From NCBI RefSeq assembly GCF_000429405.1, contig NZ_AUBU01000002.1, positions 248,001 to 312,000 on the forward strand: DNA of 64,000 nucleotides, in the 5' to 3' direction. Position numbers and translations under genes: made by a program. Shown piece by piece: positions 26,285 to 34,481 of this stretch. Every line of letters begins with the position of its first letter. Position 1 is the first letter of the stretch. This DNA is from Algoriphagus marincola DSM 16067 (GTDB taxonomy: Bacteria; Bacteroidota; Bacteroidia; Cytophagales; Cyclobacteriaceae). A model generated the notes under the pieces. The model worked only from the letters and a program-made list of their open reading frames with translations. It had not been told where the DNA came from and searched no databases.

Positions 26285-27556
26285 TTAGCCAACACTTACT
26301 TCTATCAAGGGCTGATCTTTGAAGTATTTTTGACCGATTTGAAGAATGTCTTCCGCCTTAAATTCTTTTAGAAATTGAAGTTTTTGCGAATAATAGTTTA
26401 AGTCCAAGCCAGAGTGGTGAACAGAGCGGAAACGATCGATTAGGTCGAAGGAATTGCTAAACTGTGAAAGCATCTGACCAAGCAGGTAATTTCTGACAGT
26501 TTCCAACTCATCCTCTTCTACGAGCTCTGTAGAGAGTTTTTGGATTTCATGCTTGATTTCGGCTTTCACTAGCTCGAGATACTGTTTTTCCACGTCAGCT
26601 CCCACTGCCCAATAGTTCAGGTTACCCATTTGAACCAAGCTAGAGTAGATACCATAAGTATGCCCCTTGTCTTCTCGTATATTTTTGATAAGTCGAGATC
26701 CAAAGTATCCGCCTAGGATGGTATTGAATACAGAAAGTGGGATAAAATCAGGGTGATTTTTTGGGATGGAAAATTTTCCCACTCGGATACTACTTTGGAC
26801 CGCATCTTGCCGAGATTCATAAATTGATTCCTCGCTTTTCGCGTCAGGGAGCAGAATACCTTCTTGCGGTTTTCGATTTGGAAGCCTCTCTAGAAAGCTT
26901 TCTAAAGTTTCCCTTTCTTCACTGCTAAAATCTCCGGCAGTAAAGATCTCGAGTCCCTGCCAAAGCAGATGCTGACTATGCTTTTGAAGCCTTTCGGAAT
27001 TAATGGATTCGAGCATTTCCTCGTGGATCATGTTTCCGTAAGGATGCGCCCCTCCAAACAGCGTTTTTCGGAAAAGCTGAGAGGCCTGTGATGCTGTCTT
27101 TTTTCTCTCCATCTCAATCATGAGACGTCGTTGAGCTATTCGTTTTTCCAGCGGCTCCTCAGGGAAGCTCGGTTGGGTAATCACTTCCAAAAGCAGCTCC
27201 AAAACCTGAAAAAGATGCTTTTTTGTGCTTATGAGTGTGATGCCTTCCTGTCCAAATGTCAAATAAGGCTGAATTTCACTTGCATGAAAATCCAAGAGAT
27301 GAGCAATTTCACTACTGCTTTTTGATGCAGTGCCTTCAATCAACATCTGTAGAGTGAATGATGGCACTAGCGCTTCATTTAATGGTAGAAATACTCGAGT
27401 ACCTTTTCCAATCAAGTCGATTTTGACAGCTTGAATTCCTGGAGTATCAAAATGAAAATGTGCAGCTCCATTTTGAAGGATTTTTTCAGCAGGTGATTGT
27501 AAGCTAAAGTCTTCTGGAATGGAGTAACTCGGTGGAGTACTTCGGTCTAGAATCAT
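26285..27556 (-). CDS. M16-family peptidase-like protein without zinc site
   Basis: 423 residues with the two-domain M16 (pitrilysin/MPP) fold. The HxxEH zinc motif is missing. Anchoring on the GT that normally follows it (IEGTASKSSSEIA), the expected H, E and H fall at Ser66, Leu69 and Gln70. The second-domain signature is kept: GGYFGSRLIKNIREDKG followed by TYGIYSSL, the R/Y pair found in non-zinc subunits of heterodimeric M16 enzymes. It has no signal peptide, which is unusual for a gene next to porV. Its ATG shares one base with the porV stop (TGATG), so it is coupled to the T9SS operon. It may be a binding or scaffold protein, or a partner for a zinc subunit elsewhere. Confidence 0.85.
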   Translation of the reverse strand: MILDRSTPPSYSIPEDFSLQSPAEKILQNGAAHFHFDTPGIQAVKIDLIGKGTRVFLPLNEALVPSFTLQMLIEGTASKSSSEIAHLLDFHASEIQPYLTFGQEGITLISTKKHLFQVLELLLEVITQPSFPEEPLEKRIAQRRLMIEMERKKTASQASQLFRKTLFGGAHPYGNMIHEEMLESINSERLQKHSQHLLWQGLEIFTAGDFSSEERETLESFLERLPNRKPQEGILLPDAKSEESIYESRQDAVQSSIRVGKFSIPKNHPDFIPLSVFNTILGGYFGSRLIKNIREDKGHTYGIYSSLVQMGNLNYWAVGADVEKQYLELVKAEIKHEIQKLSTELVEEDELETVRNYLLGQMLSQFSNSFDLIDRFRSVHHSGLDLNYYSQKLQFLKEFKAEDILQIGQKYFKDQPLIEVSVG

Positions 27557-28770
27557 CAATTGGATGGAATTGCGTATCGCAGAGAAAAGCGTAATGTCTC
27601 AGCGAGAGGGTGGTTTTGTACTTGAGGGACTAGGTAAGAGAAATCAAATCCAAGGCGCTTCAAATTGAAGCCGACACCCATGGTAAAATATCTCCTTCCT
27701 CCTTTAGTAGGGTTTTCAAAAAAGTAACCAGTTCGTAAGGCAAACTTTTCATTGTACAGGTATTCTGCACCGAAAGAAACGGTGATTTCCTGCATCTCTT
27801 CACTGAATCCATCAGGAGCATCGGTGAAGGAACCAAACATACCTGAAATAAGCGGTCTATTTGGATCTTTTCCTTGCTCGATGATAAGGTTTCCATCTTC
27901 ATCTGTAGAAAGCGTCCCGTCAGGATTGGTTGCGTAGACAGGAGGAGAGGGGACCAAAAGTTTATTAAAATCTAAGGCAAAGGTCAATTTATTCAACTCG
28001 TTGAAGTAAATGCCATAAGCGGTTCCGATTCGAAGATTTGTAGGAATGTAATCTAAGTCATCAGCGGAATTATAGGTGATCTTCGGTCCAATATTGGAAA
28101 TATTAACACCCCAAGACCACGTACCCTCCTTGGAACCTGTGAAAATGTCTTTGCTGTAATAAAGTCCTACGTCCGTTCCTACACTTATACCTGCTCTTGC
28201 ATCGCTTCCTCCCACTGAGGAAATATTTCCTGACAAATTGGAATAGATAAATCGTGCTGAAACCCCCAATCCAAGATTGGCGGAGAGTTTTCGAGAATAA
28301 GTGCCTCCGATGGCAATATCGCGTGGATTAAATTGGCCTAATTCATTGCCTAGACCATCTGTCAACTGAATATCGCCCATGTTAAAATAGCGCAGGTCAA
28401 AACCGAAGGCAGAATTTTCATCGATTCGGAAAGCACCGGTTAGATAGCTTAGAGACATATCATTGACCAATCTTCCCAACCAGGGAGAATAAGATAATGA
28501 AAATGCTGTCTGATCTTCTAGGAAAGCTAGTTTGCCACTATTCCAATGTGCGGAATTGGCATCTGGAGTAGTTGCCACCCCCACGTCACCCATGGCAGAA
28601 TGGCGAGAGTCTGGAGCAAAATTGAGAAAAGGTACTGCTGTGGTGATCACTCTCCGCTGTCTGTCCTGTCCTGAGACTACAATGGAATTTTGAGCCATTA
28701 CAAGTACAGAGGTGGACATAAACACCCCAAAAAGTAATCCAATCGGCCTAATGATTCCTTTTCTTTTCAT
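27556..28770 (-). CDS. porV: T9SS outer-membrane protein PorV
   Basis: A 404-residue outer-membrane beta-barrel (FadL-like) with a signal peptide ending MAQ. The PorV (LptO) hallmarks are visible: RRVITTAVPFLNFAPDSRHSAMGDVGVATTPDANS near the N-terminus, then WNSGKLAF and SPWLGRLVND. The C-terminus is a barrel ending in SLRYAIPSN. In type IX secretion PorV collects cargo from the SprA translocon and delivers it to the PorU sortase on the cell surface. It overlaps porU by 4 bases (ATGA) and the M16-like gene by 1 base. Confidence 0.95.
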   Translation of the reverse strand: MKRKGIIRPIGLLFGVFMSTSVLVMAQNSIVVSGQDRQRRVITTAVPFLNFAPDSRHSAMGDVGVATTPDANSAHWNSGKLAFLEDQTAFSLSYSPWLGRLVNDMSLSYLTGAFRIDENSAFGFDLRYFNMGDIQLTDGLGNELGQFNPRDIAIGGTYSRKLSANLGLGVSARFIYSNLSGNISSVGGSDARAGISVGTDVGLYYSKDIFTGSKEGTWSWGVNISNIGPKITYNSADDLDYIPTNLRIGTAYGIYFNELNKLTFALDFNKLLVPSPPVYATNPDGTLSTDEDGNLIIEQGKDPNRPLISGMFGSFTDAPDGFSEEMQEITVSFGAEYLYNEKFALRTGYFFENPTKGGRRYFTMGVGFNLKRLGFDFSYLVPQVQNHPLAETLRFSLRYAIPSN

Positions 28771-31700
28771 TCAATTATAAGTTTTCCGCTTTCAGATGCA
28801 ACTGAACTATCAGCTTCCGAACTTAGCGTCAATTTGTAAATATAAGTTCCTTTTGCTGGAATTTTAGATTGGTTTTGTAAAAAAATCCATCTAAATCCCT
28901 CGATGCGTGATTCAGCTTCTACCAAACGACGCGATGCAGAAAATAGTATTGAGCCTGTCAAAGAATAAACTTCTAGCTCTATGAGAAGGTTTTCACCCGG
29001 ACGATTGTGAGTCAATTCAAAGATTGTTTCTGTATCTGCTGGGTTGGGATAGACGATGTGATCTAGAATTTGAATTCTATTACTGCCTTCTACCCGAATT
29101 TCAAAGATAGCCTCATTACTATTTCCCACCAGGTCAGTTGCTGATACCCGGATAGAATTTATACCTTCTTCCAATCCTTCAATTTTGATTCCTGCTCGCC
29201 CACTCTGATAATTACCGCCATCACTTACAAAGGATTTATTTAAAACCCGTGGAGTTTGTTGGTTAATTTGGATCGTGAAATCTTTCCTTGGGTCAATTCC
29301 GCTTATATCTATTCCTGTGCTATCTGATAAGAAAATGATGGCTGCCAGTTGCTTCGAAGGGAAGTTGAATGGCTCGAGTTGTTGTCCTTCGATTTGTATT
29401 TCAATATTCGGTCCTTCTTCATCTGTAGGGTTGTCAGCCTGCTCACCACCTACATCAACTTGAGCCACTCCTTGTGCATCCAGCATGCTCGTGGAGTCAA
29501 CGGCATACATTCGGATATTTCCTTTTCCAATTTCAATATCGATGCCGCCAGGAACTCTAAATCTTCCTTCAAAGAAACCATTTCTGACTTCAGCTTTCCC
29601 CCTGAATAAAGTAATGGCTTCCTCAGGGAATTCAATTGGCGGGCTTTCATCGCCAAGAGTTTTGATTGAAACGGATCGATCTCTCAGTTCTACCTCCACA
29701 GTACCGTTGAAATTGGTCATATCGTTTCTATCCAAGGGATTGACCACCTTTCCCTGATAAAAAACCTCTGAAAGAGGGGCGAAATTCTCGATTGGATTTC
29801 CATCAGCATCCTTGAATTCTCCAATTTCGATTTCCAAATCCGGATAATTTAAACATAGACTTGGATCCCCAAGAAGACTAAAATTTCGGTTTAAAGCTCC
29901 ATTCAGGCTATTGTTTTTGGTGTTTTTAAAAATACTCCCCAAATCCTGATAGATGCCGTTTTCCTTTTTGTAAATCTCTCTCACAAATGCCTCATTTAGC
30001 CTGAAATTAACACTGCTAAATACCGGCCGTCCTGTGGTCAAAAGGCCAATGGCGCCTTTTCCTTGTACTGTGAGCAATTCCTCCGCACCTGAGCGGATAA
30101 AAGGGCTGTCATGCCTGCCAAACTCACAGGTGGCAGTGACCCAAAGCGGTAAAAAGGAAGTTTCCGGGAAGTCAGGAATATCTTCCACCCGAAATACTTC
30201 TTCAGCAGTAAGTGTGGTTTCATTCCCATGACCGATATAGTTTACCACTAAGGTGCCTTCTGTCAAGACTTCTCGCAAAGCTTGCTTCGCCTCGGGGGAT
30301 TGTTGGGAATCACCGTTTGGAATTTGTTCGTAGCGATCGAGGTATAATTTATTTTGAAAGAATTCGGAATCCTCTTCTTTCAGATAGGTGCTGTGGGCTT
30401 CTGCATCTCGCAGGTGAATATTGTTGTCGGCATCATCGGCAAAAAGGCTAAAAGATCGTTTCCAGTTCCCGAAGGATGGGTTTTGTTCATAATCAATGAT
30501 TTTTTGAACTACGATATTCGCCTCTTGCCGGGTGATCACAGGAAGGCGACCTACTCCGATGGATAGTTTTTCGTCACCGCTTTGGCTTTCTACCCACTCT
30601 CCTTGACCAAATTCTATGAGTCCATAAAAGTCATCGGAGCTGTAAGTAGTTAGTGGGTTTAGACTACTTCTACTGGAGTATGTGGGGACGACATTTGGTC
30701 TGCCTCCGAGTTTACCTTTGTAGTCAAAGGTTCCTTTACCCAGAAAGAGAACATTTTTCACCCTTTTTCCCTCGTGAAAATGCCAGGCAATAAAATCCCG
30801 GATAGCCACCACATCTTTATTGCCATAGCCGAAAGCATCATAAATCTCTCTGAGAGTAACTACCTCTGATAATAAGCCCTGACCTAATTTATGTGTACTC
30901 AGTTTTTCAGCTTCTGGAAGTAGATTTTGATCCGTAATAATGAGGAGCTCAGGCCAGTTTCCAACTGTTCGAATATTTGATTCAACAGGCGAGAGGATAG
31001 GGATATTTAGGAGGTCTGAACTACTTGAAAAAACCAATTTCCCTCCTTGGGCGAAGCCATTATTCTGAAAAGTGATGGGGTTGTAGAAATCACTTACCTC
31101 CCAAACCTCGCATTCATTGCAGCCATGGCTGAATGACTGTCCGCTAAGATTAAAATAAAGTCCAGATTGAATTTCCGAAGACTCATTAGGCACTCCAAGG
31201 AGCAAATGCTCGAAATAAGCTGTGGCATTATTATCAGAGCTGTTGTAGGCAAGTTCCAAGGTATTGACCTCCTGATTGGCGGGGTTAAAACTTGCATTTA
31301 CTGCTGCTTCTACTCCTTTTATCCCATATAGTGAATTTGGAATTGGAGAGATATTGGTTTGGAAAATGGAACTTCCGATTTCCAAAATAGATACCTGACT
31401 GCTTTGAAAAGATTGAGCCATCACCCTGCCTTGTAGCAGCCAATCTGCACTTGATTCAGTACTTTGCCTAAACGGGATAGATCGTAAAGAACCTGAACTA
31501 ACGGGTTCTGAATACCATGTTCTTCCCGAATTCAAAATATTTCGATCTTCTCCCTTGACAGTAGCCCATTCGTAAAGCGTGATTGGTTCGGCCTGTGGAC
31601 TGACCTGGGTTTCAGACTCCAGTCTTTTTGGATTTTCTCTACTACCAATCAGATAATACAGGGTGTCCGAATAATAGTGATGCCTATATTCTAATTCACC

Positions 31701-32012
31701 ATCAATAAGGTCAAGGCTGTGCGGCCCGGTTAAAAAGATTAATAATTCATTATTTACCCTTTTTGCTGGGATTTCCCTTAAAGACAAGGAGCCACTGTCA
31801 AGCTTTTGTGGAAGTCTTCCCGGGTAGCCAAAAAATGCAACTTCGTCTAAAGAGCTAATTCCTAATTCATTTAGTCTATCAGCATCAAAGCGGTATAATC
31901 CGGATTTGGTTACACCAAACTTGTAGAAACTTTCTTGAGAAAATCCCTGCAAGAAAAATCCAAAAAAGAGGGATAATCCCCCCAGAATACCTGCTAGGCA
32001 TGCTTTTTTCAT
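28767..32012 (-). CDS. porU: T9SS sortase PorU (gingipain-like C25 peptidase)
   Basis: A 1081-residue surface cysteine peptidase that removes the C-terminal signal of T9SS cargo and joins the cargo to a surface lipid. A signal peptide is at the N-terminus. The caspase-like catalytic pair is His595 in NYIGHGNET and Cys629 in VTATCEFGRHD. The domain end at RNFSLLGDPSLCLNYP is typical of C25 peptidases. Ig-like repeats follow, then a C-terminal T9SS domain starting HIVYPNPADTETIFEL, which in PorU is kept. It is co-translated with pssA upstream (ATGA overlap) and porV downstream. Confidence 0.95.
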   Translation of the reverse strand: MKKACLAGILGGLSLFFGFFLQGFSQESFYKFGVTKSGLYRFDADRLNELGISSLDEVAFFGYPGRLPQKLDSGSLSLREIPAKRVNNELLIFLTGPHSLDLIDGELEYRHHYYSDTLYYLIGSRENPKRLESETQVSPQAEPITLYEWATVKGEDRNILNSGRTWYSEPVSSGSLRSIPFRQSTESSADWLLQGRVMAQSFQSSQVSILEIGSSIFQTNISPIPNSLYGIKGVEAAVNASFNPANQEVNTLELAYNSSDNNATAYFEHLLLGVPNESSEIQSGLYFNLSGQSFSHGCNECEVWEVSDFYNPITFQNNGFAQGGKLVFSSSSDLLNIPILSPVESNIRTVGNWPELLIITDQNLLPEAEKLSTHKLGQGLLSEVVTLREIYDAFGYGNKDVVAIRDFIAWHFHEGKRVKNVLFLGKGTFDYKGKLGGRPNVVPTYSSRSSLNPLTTYSSDDFYGLIEFGQGEWVESQSGDEKLSIGVGRLPVITRQEANIVVQKIIDYEQNPSFGNWKRSFSLFADDADNNIHLRDAEAHSTYLKEEDSEFFQNKLYLDRYEQIPNGDSQQSPEAKQALREVLTEGTLVVNYIGHGNETTLTAEEVFRVEDIPDFPETSFLPLWVTATCEFGRHDSPFIRSGAEELLTVQGKGAIGLLTTGRPVFSSVNFRLNEAFVREIYKKENGIYQDLGSIFKNTKNNSLNGALNRNFSLLGDPSLCLNYPDLEIEIGEFKDADGNPIENFAPLSEVFYQGKVVNPLDRNDMTNFNGTVEVELRDRSVSIKTLGDESPPIEFPEEAITLFRGKAEVRNGFFEGRFRVPGGIDIEIGKGNIRMYAVDSTSMLDAQGVAQVDVGGEQADNPTDEEGPNIEIQIEGQQLEPFNFPSKQLAAIIFLSDSTGIDISGIDPRKDFTIQINQQTPRVLNKSFVSDGGNYQSGRAGIKIEGLEEGINSIRVSATDLVGNSNEAIFEIRVEGSNRIQILDHIVYPNPADTETIFELTHNRPGENLLIELEVYSLTGSILFSASRRLVEAESRIEGFRWIFLQNQSKIPAKGTYIYKLTLSSEADSSVASESGKLIIE

Positions 32013-32701
32013 AAAGAAGCAGATGAATTTTCGATAAGGGAAAGCCCTAGGTACAGTAAAATAACCAAGGGTATCCCTGACAAGCCCATCAGTAGGATTG
32101 CCAATGCTCCCGAAGCCAAGAGCACATACCTAAATACATTATCTCGCAAAGAAAAGTTTTTGAATTTCAGAGCAATCAGAGGGATTTCGGAGACTAGTAG
32201 CAAGGAAAATACCCAAGAAAGGATGATTAAGGTCCATGGATTTGATAAGTAATCCCCTGTGAAACTCCAGAAGTCCGCCAAATAAGGCAAGGTGCTAAAA
32301 AACAAGGCGTTTGCCGGAGTTGGTAAACCAATAAAACGGTCTGATTGTCTTGTGTCGATATTGAATTTGGCTAGCCTTAAGGCAGAAAATAGCGGAATCG
32401 TCAGCGAAAGATAGGGCATCCATTCTACCGAGGTCAGAGTGGAAATCCACTCATAGACCACAAATCCCGGTAATACCCCAAAGGAGACTAAATCAGCCAG
32501 AGAGTCAAGCTGTTTGCCTAGTTCACCACTTACCTTGAGAAGTCTGGCAGCGAAACCATCGAAAAAATCCAGAAATGCTGCTAAAAAAATAAAATAGGCT
32601 CCACTTTGATAGTCGCCGGCCAGAACTGTGACAATACCAATTACACCTGCGAGTAGATTACCGAGGGTGAGCGAATTTGGGATGTGGGATTTGATACTCA
32701 C
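32009..32701 (-). CDS. pssA: CDP-diacylglycerol-serine O-phosphatidyltransferase
   Basis: A 230-residue inner-membrane enzyme that makes phosphatidylserine, the precursor of phosphatidylethanolamine. The CDP-alcohol phosphotransferase motif is complete: D45, D48-G49, A52-R53, G62, D66 and D70 in DFFDGFAAR and ELGKQLDSLAD. N-terminal HIPNSLTLGNLLAGVIGI is typical of type II PssA. There are about six transmembrane helices. The gene overlaps porU by 4 bases and follows the MBL hydrolase by 3, so lipid synthesis and T9SS sorting share a transcript. A decarboxylase gene (psd) is not in the window. Confidence 0.95.
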   Translation of the reverse strand: MSIKSHIPNSLTLGNLLAGVIGIVTVLAGDYQSGAYFIFLAAFLDFFDGFAARLLKVSGELGKQLDSLADLVSFGVLPGFVVYEWISTLTSVEWMPYLSLTIPLFSALRLAKFNIDTRQSDRFIGLPTPANALFFSTLPYLADFWSFTGDYLSNPWTLIILSWVFSLLLVSEIPLIALKFKNFSLRDNVFRYVLLASGALAILLMGLSGIPLVILLYLGLSLIENSSASL

Positions 32702-32704
32702 GGA

Positions 32705-33358
32705 TCAGAATCTTGAATTTTTCCCCACAAATGGATTGTATGCTTTCTCATGAGCGATTGTGGTGCTGGGCCCATGACCGGAATGGATGACAGTTTGGTC
32801 GGGTAACTTAAATAATACACTTTTGATTTTTTCCAAAAGCAGGTCGTGGTCACCTCCCGGAAGATCTGTCCGTCCGATACTTTCTCTAAAAAGTGTGTCA
32901 CCCGCAATACATTGCTGACTTTCAGGATGATAAAAAACTACATGGCCTGGAGCGTGCCCTGGTACAAACAGGACTTCAAGGTGCTCATGACCTATTTCAA
33001 TGCTTTTTCCTTCGCTGAGGTAGCCATCTGGATCTGCATGTGAATAGTTGGCAAATCCATAATTTGGGGCATAGGCCTTGACAGAGTTCAATACCGGGAT
33101 TTCCTGATCATGGATTAAAAGAGGTATGCTGAAAGTTCTCTTGATAAAATCATTCCCTAGCACGTGGTCAATATGACAATGGGTATTCAATAGAAGCTCA
33201 GGCTTCAGATTATTTTCACGTATATAGGTTAAGATCTGCTGGTTTTCAGCATTTTCATAATTCCCCGGATCAATGATGGCTGCATGACCTTCCTGATCAG
33301 AGATCACGTAGGTATTTTCCTGAAAAGGGTTGAATGTAAATGATTTGATTCGAAGCAT
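32705..33358 (-). CDS. MBL-fold hydrolase, glyoxalase II-like
   Basis: A 217-residue metallo-beta-lactamase-fold enzyme. The metal motif is THCHIDHVLG (His60, His62, Asp64, His65), with later ligands in FVPGHAPGHVVFYH and IAGDTLFRES(IGRTD) and the final His in VIHSGHGPSTT. The layout matches the small glyoxalase II-like hydrolases (YcbL type) that act on thioesters such as hydroxyacyl-glutathione analogues. It is cytoplasmic, with no signal peptide. It is first in the pssA-porU-porV operon, which is unexpected for a detoxifying enzyme; its role there is unknown. Confidence 0.9.
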   Translation of the reverse strand: MLRIKSFTFNPFQENTYVISDQEGHAAIIDPGNYENAENQQILTYIRENNLKPELLLNTHCHIDHVLGNDFIKRTFSIPLLIHDQEIPVLNSVKAYAPNYGFANYSHADPDGYLSEGKSIEIGHEHLEVLFVPGHAPGHVVFYHPESQQCIAGDTLFRESIGRTDLPGGDHDLLLEKIKSVLFKLPDQTVIHSGHGPSTTIAHEKAYNPFVGKNSRF

Positions 33359-33412
33359 GATTTTGTCTATGTACGTATAACAAAATAAGGAATAAAACCC
33401 GTTCTTTGATGC

Positions 33413-34459
33413 ATGAAAGTTGATTTTTTGTTAATAGGTGGTGGCTTGGCCGGGATGAGTCTTGGCTATCAATTGCAAAAGTCCGGAAAAGAAATCCTGA
33501 TTTTGGATCATCAGTCGGGGAACCAATCCAGTCAGATAGCGGCGGGATTGTATAATCCAGTGACTGGCCGAAAAATGGTCAAAACTTGGCTGGCGGATCA
33601 GCTTTTTCCTCACATAGAACCTTTTTACCAAGAGCTTGAGCAGAAGACAGGTAGGAGTTTTCTTCGTCCTCAGAAAATTTACCGACCATTCCTCACGGTT
33701 GAAGAGCAAAATGAATGGATGGGGCATAGCTCTGACCCTTTGTTTCAAGGGTATTTGGATGGATTGTTTCAATCTTCTCAGTCAAGTTTTCTAAATGATC
33801 CTTTTGGAGGTGTGATGCTTACCCAGTCAGGGTGGCTTGATATTCCCACTTTTCTTGAGGGGATGCGTACTTTTTTTGGGGATCGGTATCGGGATGTGAT
33901 TTTTGAAGAGGATAAATTGATTAAAAGTGATCAAAACTGGTCCTATGAGAATATTGTGGCAAATGAAATAATTTTCTGTACGGGGGTTCATGCGGCTCAA
34001 TCCAAGTTTTTCTCATATTTACCCTTTGCGCCGGTCAAGGGTGAAATCTTAGAAGTAAAGCAGGAATACTGTCCGGAATTCATCGTCAATCGCGGAGTTT
34101 TCAGGGTGCATTTGGGTCAAAATGTCTTTCGCGTCGGCTCAACTTACACACATTTTGACTTGGATCAGGGTCCCACAGAACGGGCAAAAAATGAGATTTT
34201 GGGACGATTGGAGTCATTGGTCCAAGTTCCTGTCGATGAGGTAGTATCTCATAAATTCGGCATCCGTCCGGCCACAAAGGACCGAAAGCCATTTCTTGGG
34301 AAACATCCTGACTTTTCAGGCGTTTACATATTCAATGGGTTTGGTGCCAAAGGCGTGTCGTTGGTACCCTATTTCAGTTTAATGATGCGTGATTTCCTTC
34401 TAAATGGCAGCTCCTTGTCACCTGAGGTGGATATCGCTAGGTATTTTGATTATATTTAA
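33413..34459 (+). CDS. FAD-dependent oxidoreductase (DAO family)
   Basis: A 348-residue flavoprotein. The FAD-binding motif is DFLLIGGGLAGMSLGYQL at the N-terminus, and QSSQIAAGLYNPVTGRKM is the second contact. FRVGSTYTHFDLDQGPTE and a C-terminal FGIRPATKDRKPFLG...FNGFGAKGVSL complete the D-amino-acid-oxidase fold. It has no signal peptide. Related Bacteroidota proteins are annotated only as FAD-binding oxidoreductases. It may act on an amino acid or amine. It is divergent from the MBL-pssA-porU operon and is followed after 22 bases by the TolB-like fusion gene. Confidence 0.88.
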   Translation: MKVDFLLIGGGLAGMSLGYQLQKSGKEILILDHQSGNQSSQIAAGLYNPVTGRKMVKTWLADQLFPHIEPFYQELEQKTGRSFLRPQKIYRPFLTVEEQNEWMGHSSDPLFQGYLDGLFQSSQSSFLNDPFGGVMLTQSGWLDIPTFLEGMRTFFGDRYRDVIFEEDKLIKSDQNWSYENIVANEIIFCTGVHAAQSKFFSYLPFAPVKGEILEVKQEYCPEFIVNRGVFRVHLGQNVFRVGSTYTHFDLDQGPTERAKNEILGRLESLVQVPVDEVVSHKFGIRPATKDRKPFLGKHPDFSGVYIFNGFGAKGVSLVPYFSLMMRDFLLNGSSLSPEVDIARYFDYI

Positions 34460-34481
34460 ATTCTGTCCAGTAAGGAAAAAT

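Noticed and set aside
34404-34481. Longer start of the TolB-like fusion inside the FAD gene
   Set aside because: It would put 26 residues before a clean signal peptide and overlap the upstream coding region; ATG 34482 is better.
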